DNA of 17,681 nt from an uncultured Flavobacteriaceae bacterium (GTDB lineage Bacteria; Bacteroidota; Bacteroidia; Flavobacteriales; Flavobacteriaceae), in contig CAJXEG010000007.1 of NCBI GenBank assembly GCA_913052425.1, positions 1 to 17,681 on the forward strand, in the 5' to 3' direction. Made by a program: the position numbers and the translations under genes. Below the pieces are notes generated by a model. It ran no database searches, had not been told where the DNA came from, and was given only the letters and a program-made list of their open reading frames with translations. How positions within the stretch are numbered: the stretch's first letter is position 1; each line of letters starts with the position of its first letter. Shown here one piece after another: positions 9,103 to 17,388 of this stretch.

Positions 9103-11202
9103 TTAACTGATGTAATTCCATATGTTTTGATAGGCTTTCATTTTGGCCAGTGTCTGTCTTAAGGGTGTGTTTTTTTGAGCTTCTAATTGAGGGTCTTCGC
9201 GCAATAATACCTGGGCATCATTGCGGGCGGTTTTGAGCCACTGATTGTCTTTGATGATGTCGGCAATTTTGAGTTGTAATACTCCACTTTGTTGAGTTCC
9301 CATTAGGTCTCCGGGCCCACGGAGTTTTAGGTCGACCTCTGCTATTTGAAATCCATCGGTAGTGGCGGTCATGGTTTCCAAACGGGTTTTGGCTTCAGAG
9401 CTTAGCTTGTGACTGCTTATCAGGATGCAATAACTTTGGTCATTGCCCCGACCCACACGACCGCGTAGTTGATGCAGTTGTGACAATCCGAAACGCTCCG
9501 CACTTTCTATGACCATCACAGAGGCGTTGGGAACATTGACGCCCACTTCGATCACGGTGGTTGCCACCATGATCTGGGTTTGTTTTTTGACAAAGCGTTG
9601 CATTTCGTAATCTTTGTCCTTGGCAGGCATTTGACCATGTACTATACTGATCTGATATTGAGGAGGAGGGAAGGCTCTGGCAATGCTTTCATAACCATCC
9701 ATCAGGTCTTTGTAATCCATTTTTTCAGATTCCTTGATCAGTGGATATACTATGTAAATTTGCCTACCTTTTTGAATTTCATCTGCAATGAATTTAAATA
9801 CCTTCAAACGGTTACTGTCAAAGCGATGGATAGTTTTGACCTTCTTTCGACCGGGGGGTAGCTCATTGATGACCGAAATGTCCAAGTCCCCATAGACGCT
9901 CATGGCCAGGGTACGAGGTATGGGGGTCGCGGTCATGACCAGTACGTGCGGGGGGGTAGTGTTTTTTCGCCAAAGCTTGGCCCTTTGCGCCACCCCAAAG
10001 CGGTGCTGTTCATCGACCACTGCCAAACCCAGATTCTTAAATTGAACTTTGTCTTCGATCACCGCATGGGTTCCGATCAAAATATTTAAACTTCCCGATT
10101 CCAATTGCTCTGCCAATTTAGTTCGCTCTGCTTTTTTTGAGCTTCCCGTCAATAGGCCAATAGAGATGTCCAATTTACCAATCAACGATTTAATTGATTG
10201 AAAATGCTGTTTGGCAAGAATTTCTGTTGGAGCCATTAAGCAGGATTGAAAACCGTTATCTGCTGCAATCAACATCACCATAAGGGCAACTATGGTTTTT
10301 CCTGATCCCACGTCTCCCTGAAGTAAGCGGTTCATTTGCTGTCCGTTACCAATGTCTTTTCGGATTTCTCGGATGACTCTTTTTTGAGCTTCAGTCAATT
10401 CAAAAGGAAGGTTGTTGTTAAAAAAAGTATTGAAGTGTTCCCCCACCTTTTCAAAAACAAAACCTTTTATTTTTTGCTTGCGTTGAAGGTTTTTCATCAA
10501 CAATTGCAATTGAATAAAAAACAACTCCTCATATTTCAATCGGTTTTGCGCAGCAGTAAGGGTATATTGATTCTCAGGGAAATGTATGTTTTTAAGGGCT
10601 GCATTTTTATCGATCAGGCGATATTTAGCGATCAAATCCCCAGGAAGGGTCTCTGCAAATGGATTTTTAAAAGAACGCAACAACTCACCCATCATTTTTA
10701 TGATGACCCTTTGAGAAATGCCTTTGGAAAGGAGTTTTTCAGTACTGGGGTATACTGCCTGAAGTGCCTTGGAAAAGCCTTTTTCAAAGTTCTCTAGAGT
10801 TTCCATTTCAGGATGTGGCATGTTGGGTCGATTACCATACCAGTTGAGGCGGCCGAAAATCACATAGGCCGTATTTAATTTTAAGCTTTCTTTAATCCAT
10901 TTATGACCCCGAAACCAGAGTAATTCCATGTTGTTTTGCCCATCGGTAAAAGTGGCTACTAGGCGTTTGCCTCTTTTTTGTCGGATTATTTCTACCTTGA
11001 TGATCTCTCCCTTGATTTGAACTTCAGAGGAATTTTTGGGCAAATCGTTGATTTTGTAAAAAGTAGAACGATCTATATAGCGGTGTGGGAAAAAATGCAG
11101 CAAATCCTGAAAGGTAAACAAGTTCAGTTCTTGTTTGAGTAAATTGGCCCGACTGGGACCAACGCCTTTTAGGTATTCTATGGGGGTTTGAAGTGCATCC
11201 AT
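9103..11202 (-). CDS. recG: ATP-dependent DNA helicase RecG
   Basis: 699 residues from the ATG at 11202. RecG reverses stalled forks and branch-migrates Holliday and other junctions. The N-terminal wedge with an OB fold starts PIEYLKGVGPSRANLL. The helicase core has Walker A GDVGSGKT (296-303), the RecG-type DEQH box (397-400), the TATPIPRT motif and GRVGRG. The C-terminal LRGPGDLMGTQQSG is diagnostic. The frame stays open to another ATG at 11295, which would add 31 residues and overlap the patatin start. The 11202 start was chosen because RecG proteins normally begin just before the IEYLKGVGP block. The gene stands alone, divergent from the patatin gene, with 83 bases between the starts. Confidence 0.96.
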   Translation of the reverse strand: MDALQTPIEYLKGVGPSRANLLKQELNLFTFQDLLHFFPHRYIDRSTFYKINDLPKNSSEVQIKGEIIKVEIIRQKRGKRLVATFTDGQNNMELLWFRGHKWIKESLKLNTAYVIFGRLNWYGNRPNMPHPEMETLENFEKGFSKALQAVYPSTEKLLSKGISQRVIIKMMGELLRSFKNPFAETLPGDLIAKYRLIDKNAALKNIHFPENQYTLTAAQNRLKYEELFFIQLQLLMKNLQRKQKIKGFVFEKVGEHFNTFFNNNLPFELTEAQKRVIREIRKDIGNGQQMNRLLQGDVGSGKTIVALMVMLIAADNGFQSCLMAPTEILAKQHFQSIKSLIGKLDISIGLLTGSSKKAERTKLAEQLESGSLNILIGTHAVIEDKVQFKNLGLAVVDEQHRFGVAQRAKLWRKNTTPPHVLVMTATPIPRTLAMSVYGDLDISVINELPPGRKKVKTIHRFDSNRLKVFKFIADEIQKGRQIYIVYPLIKESEKMDYKDLMDGYESIARAFPPPQYQISIVHGQMPAKDKDYEMQRFVKKQTQIMVATTVIEVGVNVPNASVMVIESAERFGLSQLHQLRGRVGRGNDQSYCILISSHKLSSEAKTRLETMTATTDGFQIAEVDLKLRGPGDLMGTQQSGVLQLKIADIIKDNQWLKTARNDAQVLLREDPQLEAQKNTPLRQTLAKMKAYQNIWNYIS

Positions 11203-11285
11203 CAGTTTACTAAAATAATTGTTTTCAGGATGATTCAATTTGTATTGTTTAAAACTTCCCTTAATTTGGGATAAAATAGATTTTA

Positions 11286-12200
11286 ATGAGAGCATTAGTC
11301 ATTTCCGGTGGTGGAAGCAAAGGAGCCTTTGCAGGCGGAGTTGCCGAACACTTGATTCGAGTGCAGGGCAGAAAGTACGATTTGTATTTGGGCTCATCGA
11401 CAGGGAGTTTGCTGGTCAGTCATTTGGCCTTGAATAAAATCGAAAAAATAAAAAAAGGTTTTACGGAGGTCACCCAAGAAAGTATCTTTGATAATTGCCC
11501 TTTTACCATTAAATCAATTAATGGAGTTCAAACCATTAGTATTCATCACTTTAATGTACTTAAAAACTTTATCAAAGGAAGGAAAACTTTTGGAGAAAGC
11601 AATCATTTGAGGCAGTTGATTTTGAACAGCATTACCCCCAATGAGTTTAAGACACTGAAAATTGCGGCTAAAGAAGTGGTCATTACTGTCTCCAATTTAT
11701 CAACCAACAAAGTAGAGTACAAGAAAATGAGTGAATGCGATTATGAGGATTATGTGGATTGGATTTGGATTTCTTGTAACTATGTGCCTTTTATGACTTT
11801 AACTTCCAAAAACAGATGTGAATATGGAGATGGGGGCTTGGGAACCATTATCCCCATTGAAGAGGCTTTGCGTTTTGGTGCTACAGAAATTGACGCCATA
11901 TTATTAGGCACCGAATTTCCCCATATCAATCGCATGCCCTCAAGGAATCCATTTGATGCTTTAAGCACGATTTTTGGTTTTATGGCCGATCGTATTGAAT
12001 ACCAAAATGTGAAAATTGGAAAATTGATGGCAGAGGACTATAATGCAAAAGTCAATTTGTTTTATACGCCTTCGGTGCTGACGACAAATTCGTTGATTTT
12101 TAATAAAGAAAAAATGGAAGCTTGGTGGCAAGCAGGCTTTGAATTTGCAGCGCAACAATTAAAAGAAAAAACTCCTTTCGAGGGAAAAAGGGGCGGTTAA
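11286..12200 (+). CDS. Patatin-like phospholipase
   Basis: 304 residues. Patatin-fold lipid acyl hydrolases use a Ser-Asp dyad. The three marks are visible: oxyanion-hole loop GGGSKG (8-13), nucleophile elbow GSSTG (36-40, S38), and DGG with the partner Asp D182. No signal peptide or membrane helix is seen, so it is probably cytoplasmic. Its length matches compact bacterial patatin-like proteins. The substrate is unknown; phospholipid, lysophospholipid and storage-lipid hydrolysis are all possible. It converges on the broken metallopeptidase gene with only six bases between them. A near-match to the -7 consensus (TTAATTTG) lies about 20 bases before the ATG. Nothing nearby suggests an anti-phage operon. 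Confidence 0.9.
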   Translation: MRALVISGGGSKGAFAGGVAEHLIRVQGRKYDLYLGSSTGSLLVSHLALNKIEKIKKGFTEVTQESIFDNCPFTIKSINGVQTISIHHFNVLKNFIKGRKTFGESNHLRQLILNSITPNEFKTLKIAAKEVVITVSNLSTNKVEYKKMSECDYEDYVDWIWISCNYVPFMTLTSKNRCEYGDGGLGTIIPIEEALRFGATEIDAILLGTEFPHINRMPSRNPFDALSTIFGFMADRIEYQNVKIGKLMAEDYNAKVNLFYTPSVLTTNSLIFNKEKMEAWWQAGFEFAAQQLKEKTPFEGKRGG

Positions 12201-12206
12201 GACAAT

Positions 12207-13185
12207 CTATTGAGTAGAATTTAAATGCTTGTCTAAATGTTTCTTGATCCGCTCATAATCCGAACAGGAAATACGTTTTCCCCCCAGAGTCCGATTGAAT
12301 TTTCGAATAAATTCATCAGGATTTAAAAAATTTTGGCCGCTGGAGAGCCTCTCGATAATAAGCTTTTTTAAATCTTTTAAAGGGTCATTTTCCGCGATAA
12401 AATTTATTTTTCTCAGTGCTCCTGAACTTTCTTCTGTAACTTTGTTGATGGTGTTTTGACCCACATAAAAGGCAAAGGTTTCCGCGATGTCTTCTGCTAT
12501 ATTTGTTTTGGCGTATTCGGTTACAAAATTCGGTTCGATGTATTTTTGTTCGGTCAAATAAAATCGATTGTTGAATTGGTTGATCGCAGAATATTCGTGG
12601 AATCATCCCTCTGGAAGAAGAAGATGATTACATTCTTCCGTGTTCTTGACCGAGGTATTGATCTCTTTTTTTAGATTCAGTGTCATGATATGGCCGAACT
12701 CGTGTATCATGACACACCGAATGTTCCTTGCGAGTTATAACCCCTCTTGTCCTTATTACCACTATTGTAACCATATTTTTCATAGGCATGGATTAAATTC
12801 AAACCCATCTCCCAATCATCTTTTTTATTTTCATTTGTAATGGCGTGGTTGTAAACATATCCACCCCAATCACTATCATAACAGCAAACCAAGTCTAACG
12901 AATTGATAGGAAAACCAATAATATCCACTAATGTTTTTATATAATCTTCCAGTTTATCGTCCAGTCCGTTATCAATGTATTCTTTTAGGATTTTATTCTT
13001 CGGTGATAACTTATTGATCCCTAACAAATGATATTCGTTTTTATTATTTAGTTTGATTTTCAAACCCGATACATTGTAATTTTTCTTTTTTCATTGTCAT
13101 ACACGATCAATTTTTTTGGAGGAATTACTCCTGAGATATTAAAAAGATCATCTGTAGAATTCACCCGTTCATGAGGATTGGCAAT
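12207..13185 (-). pseudogene. Zinc metallopeptidase, decayed (frameshifts and premature stop)
   Basis: The pieces read in order as one zinc metallopeptidase. The front segment has PPKKLIVYDNEKRK, then a frameshift in a five-A run (T run 13080-13084). A long frame follows, containing LKIKLNNKNEYHLL and DWEMGLNLIHAYEKYGYNSG, and ends after a second shift near 12723-12730. Then come the catalytic CVMIHEFGHIMTL, a TGA at 12603-12605 inside LLLPEG-stop-FHEYSAINQF, and the rest, with the conserved TEYAKTNIAEDIAETFAFYV, to TAG at 12207-12209. Such HExxH proteins with a downstream EDxAETFA are common in Bacteroidota as surface lipoproteins (putative zinc-binding metallopeptidase, Mx1-like). Upstream of 13185 the frame is closed and no signal peptide was found, so the 5' end is lost. 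With at least three breaks, no active product is expected. Confidence 0.8.
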
Positions 13186-13464
13186 TTAAAGAGAGTAATA
13201 AAATGAAGAAAGCTGGAAGTTTAATAGGCAATCATTGGGACTACAAACTTAGTAATTACAAGATGTTTTCCCACTTAAGGAAGCGTTAAAACAATAAATG
13301 CTTAGAAGTTAAAATTAACAGATCAACAATAATTTTTGATTTTGACCGTCACGCATATGCAGAACATTTCCATTTCAGAATCAGTTTTAAAATTCATAAA
13401 AAGCTGTGGATAACTATAGCGCTGAGGCTTTCTTGGGGTTTATTTATTGCCTTAATTTTAAATC
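13186..13464. other. Gap upstream of the PcrA/UvrD gene, with one DnaA-box-like site
   Basis: AT-rich DNA without a convincing gene. It contains the perfect 9-mer TGTGGATAA (complement TTATCCACA) at 13405-13413, and presumably the helicase promoter, but no exact TAnnTTTG box was found near the start. A 28-codon ATG frame at 13203-13289 has no recognisable features and was not called. Confidence 0.5.
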
Positions 13465-15801
13465 GTGAACGAAACACCCACAGATTACCTCAAAGAACTC
13501 AACGAATCACAACTTGAGCCTGTGCTGCACAAGGATGGCCCTCTCATGGTGATTGCCGGAGCAGGGTCTGGAAAAACACGGGTTTTGACCTATCGCATTG
13601 CTCATTTAATGCAACAAGGTGTGGATGCTTTTTCCATATTGTCGCTGACTTTTACCAACAAGGCCTCAAGGGAAATGAAAATCCGAATTGCGGAATTGGT
13701 AGGAGAGGGGGAGGCCAAAAACTTGTGGATGGGTACCTTCCACTCTGTTTTTGCCAGGATTCTTCGACAAGAAGCCGATAAATTAGGTTTTCCAAGAGAT
13801 TTTACCATTTATGATACCCAAGACAGCAATCGTTTGATCGCCTCCATCATCAAAGAAATGGGACTGGATAAAGATATTTATAAATACAAACAGATCCGAA
13901 ACCGTATTTCTTCTTTTAAAAACAGCTTAATTACAGTAAAAGCCTATCACAATGATCCTGAACTGCAGGAGGCCGACGCCATGTCGCGACGACCCAAGTT
14001 AGGAGAAATTTACAAGGAGTACGTTGAGCGTTGTTTTAAAGCCGGTGCCATGGATTTTGATGATCTTTTGCTGAAAACCAATGAGTTGTTGAACATGCAC
14101 CCTCAGGTATTGGCCAAATATCAAGATCGTTTTCGTTATATATTGGTGGATGAGTATCAGGACACCAATCACTCACAGTATTTAATTGTCAGAGCACTAT
14201 CCGATAAATTTCAGAATATCTGTGTGGTGGGAGACGATGCACAAAGTATTTATGGCTTTCGTGGGGCCAACATCAATAACATATTGAATTTTCAAAAAGA
14301 TTACCATGACGTAAGGTTGTACCGACTGGAACAAAACTACCGTTCCACCAAAAACATTGTCAATGCGGCCAATTCCATCATCAGTCACAACAAAAATAAG
14401 ATTGAAAAAGTGGTCTGGACCTCCAATGTGGAAGGCAGTAAGATCAAAGTACAAAGGTGTACCACCGATGCTGATGAGGGCAGGGAGGTAGCTTCTCAAA
14501 TTTTTGAGTTCAAAATGCAGGAGCAACGTCAAAACAAGGAATTTGCCATACTGTATCGAACCAATGCTCAATCGCGTGCAATAGAGGATGCGCTAAGAAA
14601 ACGAGACATTCCCTATCGTATCTATGGGGGGCTTTCTTTTTACCAAAGAAAAGAAATCAAAGACCTTTTGGCCTATTTGCGTTTGATCATTAACCCCAAA
14701 GACGAAGAAAGCCTAAAAAGGGTCATCAATTACCCCGCCAGGGGAATTGGTCAGGCCACCATGGATAAACTCATCATCGGTGCCAAAAACAATGGCATTT
14801 CCCTTTTTGAAACCCTTCAGAATGCTCCCCAATTGAATCTCTCACTCAATGCGGGAACTTTAAAGAAACTTGAGGGTTTTGTTAATTTAATTTTGAGTTT
14901 ACAAATCGAAAACCAAAAATCCAATGCTTTTGAAATTGCCGATATGGTGACCAAAAAAAGCGGGTTGGTGTTGGAATTAAAGAAGGATGGAACACCGGAG
15001 GGTGTCTCAAAGGTCGAGAACATCGAGGAATTGCTCAACGGTATTCGAGATTTCGTCGAAGGACAAAGGGAATTGGCGGATGCGACAGGCAGTTTGTCCG
15101 AATTTTTGGAGGATGTTGCTTTGGCAACAGATTTTGATAACGAAAAAGAAGGTGACGTGGATTGTGTCTATCTGATGACCATTCACCTCTCCAAGGGACT
15201 GGAGTTTCCTGTAGTCTTTATCGTGGGCTTGGAGGAGGATTTGTTTCCCTCTGCTTTGAGTCTCAACACCCGCAGTGAATTGGAGGAAGAGCGGCGCTTG
15301 TTTTATGTGGCCCTGACCCGAGCAGAACAAAAAGCAGTTTTGACCTATACCCTTTCCCGTTACCGCTGGGGCCAACTGGTGGATGCAGAACCCAGTCGTT
15401 TTATTGAGGAAATGGACGAGCAGTATTTGGATTATGTCATCCCCAAAGACGACTATGTTTTTAAACCTATGATCGACAAGGGTATCTTTGGAGGTTTTAA
15501 TCCACCCAAAAAGCCAGTTGCGGAAAAACCACAAGCAACCAAAATCAATACGGCTCCCAGTCAAAATCAATTGGGAAAACTGAGAAAAATTAATGCTTCG
15601 GAGACTCCCCAAATGGCAGTTGTTCCTTCTGAAATCGCACAACTCGAAGAGGGCATGACAGTAGAACACGTCCGGTTTGGTTATGGAAAAGTTGTTTCTA
15701 TTGAAGGAAAGGGAAGCGACAAAAAAGCCCTGATTGATTTTAGAGGAGTGGGACAAAAACACTTATTGTTGCGCTTTGCCAAAATCAAAATAAAAAGTTG
15801 A
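13465..15801 (+). CDS. UvrD/PcrA-type superfamily 1 DNA helicase
   Basis: 778 residues, the usual length. It unwinds DNA 3'-to-5' in excision and mismatch repair and strips RecA or stalled polymerase. The start is GTG at 13465, and no ATG lies before the conserved LKELNESQ. Motifs: Q motif NESQ, Walker A AGAGSGKT (31-38), TFTNKASREM, DEYQD (229-233), GDDAQSIYGFRGA, QNYRSTKNI, then late motifs MTIHLSKGLEFPVVF and EERRLFYVALTRA. The last 50 residues (EGMTVEHVRFGYGKVVSIEG) form the Tudor-like C-terminal domain found in PcrA and UvrD, which binds partners such as RNA polymerase. It may be named pcrA or uvrD. The stop overlaps the next ATG as TGATG, so the two are probably translationally coupled. 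Confidence 0.96.
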   Translation: MNETPTDYLKELNESQLEPVLHKDGPLMVIAGAGSGKTRVLTYRIAHLMQQGVDAFSILSLTFTNKASREMKIRIAELVGEGEAKNLWMGTFHSVFARILRQEADKLGFPRDFTIYDTQDSNRLIASIIKEMGLDKDIYKYKQIRNRISSFKNSLITVKAYHNDPELQEADAMSRRPKLGEIYKEYVERCFKAGAMDFDDLLLKTNELLNMHPQVLAKYQDRFRYILVDEYQDTNHSQYLIVRALSDKFQNICVVGDDAQSIYGFRGANINNILNFQKDYHDVRLYRLEQNYRSTKNIVNAANSIISHNKNKIEKVVWTSNVEGSKIKVQRCTTDADEGREVASQIFEFKMQEQRQNKEFAILYRTNAQSRAIEDALRKRDIPYRIYGGLSFYQRKEIKDLLAYLRLIINPKDEESLKRVINYPARGIGQATMDKLIIGAKNNGISLFETLQNAPQLNLSLNAGTLKKLEGFVNLILSLQIENQKSNAFEIADMVTKKSGLVLELKKDGTPEGVSKVENIEELLNGIRDFVEGQRELADATGSLSEFLEDVALATDFDNEKEGDVDCVYLMTIHLSKGLEFPVVFIVGLEEDLFPSALSLNTRSELEEERRLFYVALTRAEQKAVLTYTLSRYRWGQLVDAEPSRFIEEMDEQYLDYVIPKDDYVFKPMIDKGIFGGFNPPKKPVAEKPQATKINTAPSQNQLGKLRKINASETPQMAVVPSEIAQLEEGMTVEHVRFGYGKVVSIEGKGSDKKALIDFRGVGQKHLLLRFAKIKIKS

Positions 15802-16418
15802 TGGCAGAGCTCTTAAAATTTTACCAATCCAAACCCAATCTTAAATTCCTAAAAAAAGCAGCAGATGCACTGGATCAAGGAGGACTAATTATTTATCCTA
15901 CCGATACGGTTTATGCCCTGGGATGTTTGAGTGATAATATAAATGGCCTGCAACGGTTGGCCAACATCAAACAAATCAAATTAGATAAAGCCCCTTTTAG
16001 TTTTTTTATGAGAGACTTTAGTGATTTGTCAAATTATGTCAAACCTTTGGACAATTCTACTTTTAAGTTGTTAAAACGTTGTTTACCAGGGCCATATACT
16101 TTTATTCTGCCTTGTTTAAAACTTCACAAACCTTTCGAAAAGCGGAAGTCAATTGGTATTAGAATGGCCAACCATCCCATATTGGAGGCGCTTATGGACT
16201 TACTCAAAGCTCCTTTGATTACAACTTCATTACACGATCAAGACGAAATCTTGGATTATACCACAGATCCCGATATGATTTATGAGCGTTGGGAAAGTGA
16301 TATTGATCTGATGTTGGAGGACGGTTTTGGTGGTAATGTTCCATCAACCGTGGTGGACTTGTGTAGTTCTGACCCTGAGATTGTTAGGGAGGGAAAAGGA
16401 GACTTGGATCTGTTGTAA
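15801..16418 (+). CDS. YciO/Sua5/YrdC family protein (threonylcarbamoyl-AMP synthase-like)
   Basis: 205 residues from the ATG at 15801, sharing its A with the helicase stop. Sua5/YrdC enzymes make threonylcarbamoyl-AMP for the t6A37 modification of tRNA. The nucleotide-binding core shows IIYPTDTVYALGC (30-42), a PGPYTFIL strand (95-102) and KRKSIGIR (113-120), ending in VVDL and VREGKGDLDLL. It resembles the YciO subgroup rather than TsaC proper. The role of YciO is less certain, and the genome may carry a second, true TsaC/Sua5. The single-domain length fits YciO/TsaC and excludes the longer two-domain Sua5. Transcription ends at the hairpin just downstream. Confidence 0.9.
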   Translation: MAELLKFYQSKPNLKFLKKAADALDQGGLIIYPTDTVYALGCLSDNINGLQRLANIKQIKLDKAPFSFFMRDFSDLSNYVKPLDNSTFKLLKRCLPGPYTFILPCLKLHKPFEKRKSIGIRMANHPILEALMDLLKAPLITTSLHDQDEILDYTTDPDMIYERWESDIDLMLEDGFGGNVPSTVVDLCSSDPEIVREGKGDLDLL

Positions 16419-16421
16419 AAA

Positions 16422-16448
16422 AAAACATCCGCCATTGGCGGATGTTTT
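16422..16448. terminator. Strong bidirectional intrinsic terminator
   Basis: A perfect 12-base inverted repeat, AAAACATCCGCC / GGCGGATGTTTT, with an ATT loop sits between two converging genes. It has a GC-rich stem core and A/T runs on both sides: four T on +, and eight T counting the stem on -. It should stop transcription from both the YciO and the OmpA genes. Confidence 0.9.
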
Positions 16449-16469
16449 CTGTAAACCGTTTGAAGGTTC

Positions 16470-17315
16470 TTATTTCATACCTTGTTGAATCAGATCGTAG
16501 AATTGATCTAGTTTTGGAAGTACTACAATACGAGTTCTTCTGTTTCTGGCTCTGTTGGCGGCATTGTCGTTGTCGGCAAGTGGAATATAGTAACTGCGTC
16601 CTGCAGCAGTCATTCTCGCTGGACTTACACCAAAATCGTTTTGAAGTATTCTGACAACAGAAGTGGCGCGTTTAACACTTAAATCCCAATTGTCTTCAAT
16701 TCCGTCAATTTTGATTGGAACATTGTCCGTATGTCCTTCTACCATAAATTCGATTTCAGGTTTGTCGTTTACTACTTTGGCAACTTTACCCAATACCTCT
16801 TTGGCTTTTTGAGTAACGGTAAAACTTCCGCTTCTGAACAAAAGCTTGTCAGAAATAGAGACATATACAACTCCTTTTTCTACATTGATCTCTATGTCGT
16901 CATCACTCATATTACCCAACACACCTTTTAGGCTGGTGACCAAAGCAAGTGTAACAGAATCTTTTTTGGTAACGGCTTCTTGCATGGATTGAATTCTCAT
17001 GTCTTTTTCCTTCATGCTTTCCAATGACATTTCAAGGTTTTCCGCACCTTTTTGGGAGAGGGTAGTCAAATTTCCGATATTGTTGATCAGGTCTTGGTTG
17101 TTGGCCTGAAGAAAGTTTACTCTGTCTTGCAAAGAGGCCAATCGAGCTTCAGCAGCCTCTTTTTCCTCATTACAAGTATTCAATTTGACAGTGGCACTAT
17201 CCAACAAACCTTTGGTGTTTTGTTGAAGGGTTTCCAGTTCAGCGTATTTCTTTTGAGAAACACAAGACGACAGAAGAACAGCAGAAACTGTTGCGATTGC
17301 AAGGTATTTTTTCAT
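16470..17315 (-). CDS. OmpA-family peptidoglycan-binding lipoprotein
   Basis: 281 residues from the ATG at 17315. The frame is open another 46 codons upstream, but that extension would bury the signal peptide. MKKYLAIATVSAVLLSSC gives a lipobox with C18. Residues about 25-130 form a long coiled coil rich in Q, N, E and L, including LQDRVNFLQANNQDLINNIG. The C-terminal half (about 150-270) is an OmpA/MotB-like domain with EGHTDNVPI (D197), NWDLSVKRA (R216) and ANRARNRRTRIVVLP, the peptidoglycan-contact pattern. It probably anchors the outer membrane to the cell wall. The loop between D197 and R216 is longer than in OmpA, as in MotB-like relatives. The gene ends at the bidirectional terminator. 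Confidence 0.92.
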   Translation of the reverse strand: MKKYLAIATVSAVLLSSCVSQKKYAELETLQQNTKGLLDSATVKLNTCNEEKEAAEARLASLQDRVNFLQANNQDLINNIGNLTTLSQKGAENLEMSLESMKEKDMRIQSMQEAVTKKDSVTLALVTSLKGVLGNMSDDDIEINVEKGVVYVSISDKLLFRSGSFTVTQKAKEVLGKVAKVVNDKPEIEFMVEGHTDNVPIKIDGIEDNWDLSVKRATSVVRILQNDFGVSPARMTAAGRSYYIPLADNDNAANRARNRRTRIVVLPKLDQFYDLIQQGMK

Positions 17316-17388
17316 TGTTAATTTTGTTGAAGTGTTGATAAAATTACAGTAAAAATAATATAAAAACCCAAAAAAACCCTCCCGACTC

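Noticed and set aside
11203..11295. In-frame 31-residue N-terminal extension of RecG from an ATG at 11295
   Set aside because: It would overlap the patatin start and lies before the conserved RecG beginning (IEYLKGVGP). The extension shows no family pattern.
12603..12605. TGA in the metallopeptidase read as selenocysteine
   Set aside because: The same gene has frameshifts elsewhere and no SECIS-like hairpin was evident just after the TGA. A nonsense mutation is simpler.
13203..13289. 28-codon ATG frame on + between the metallopeptidase remnant and the helicase
   Set aside because: Short, no recognised motif and no promoter box. It is consistent with chance.
4880..13351. Shared 11-mer TGACGGTCAAA at 4880-4890 (+) and 13341-13351 (-), near both decayed patches
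   Set aside because: Many 11-base matches are expected by chance in 17.7 kb, and no longer homology flanks the copies.
15007..15762. Long minus-strand open frame (251 codons) inside the helicase gene
   Set aside because: It is a shadow of the well-supported helicase coding sequence, and its translation has no recognisable domain.
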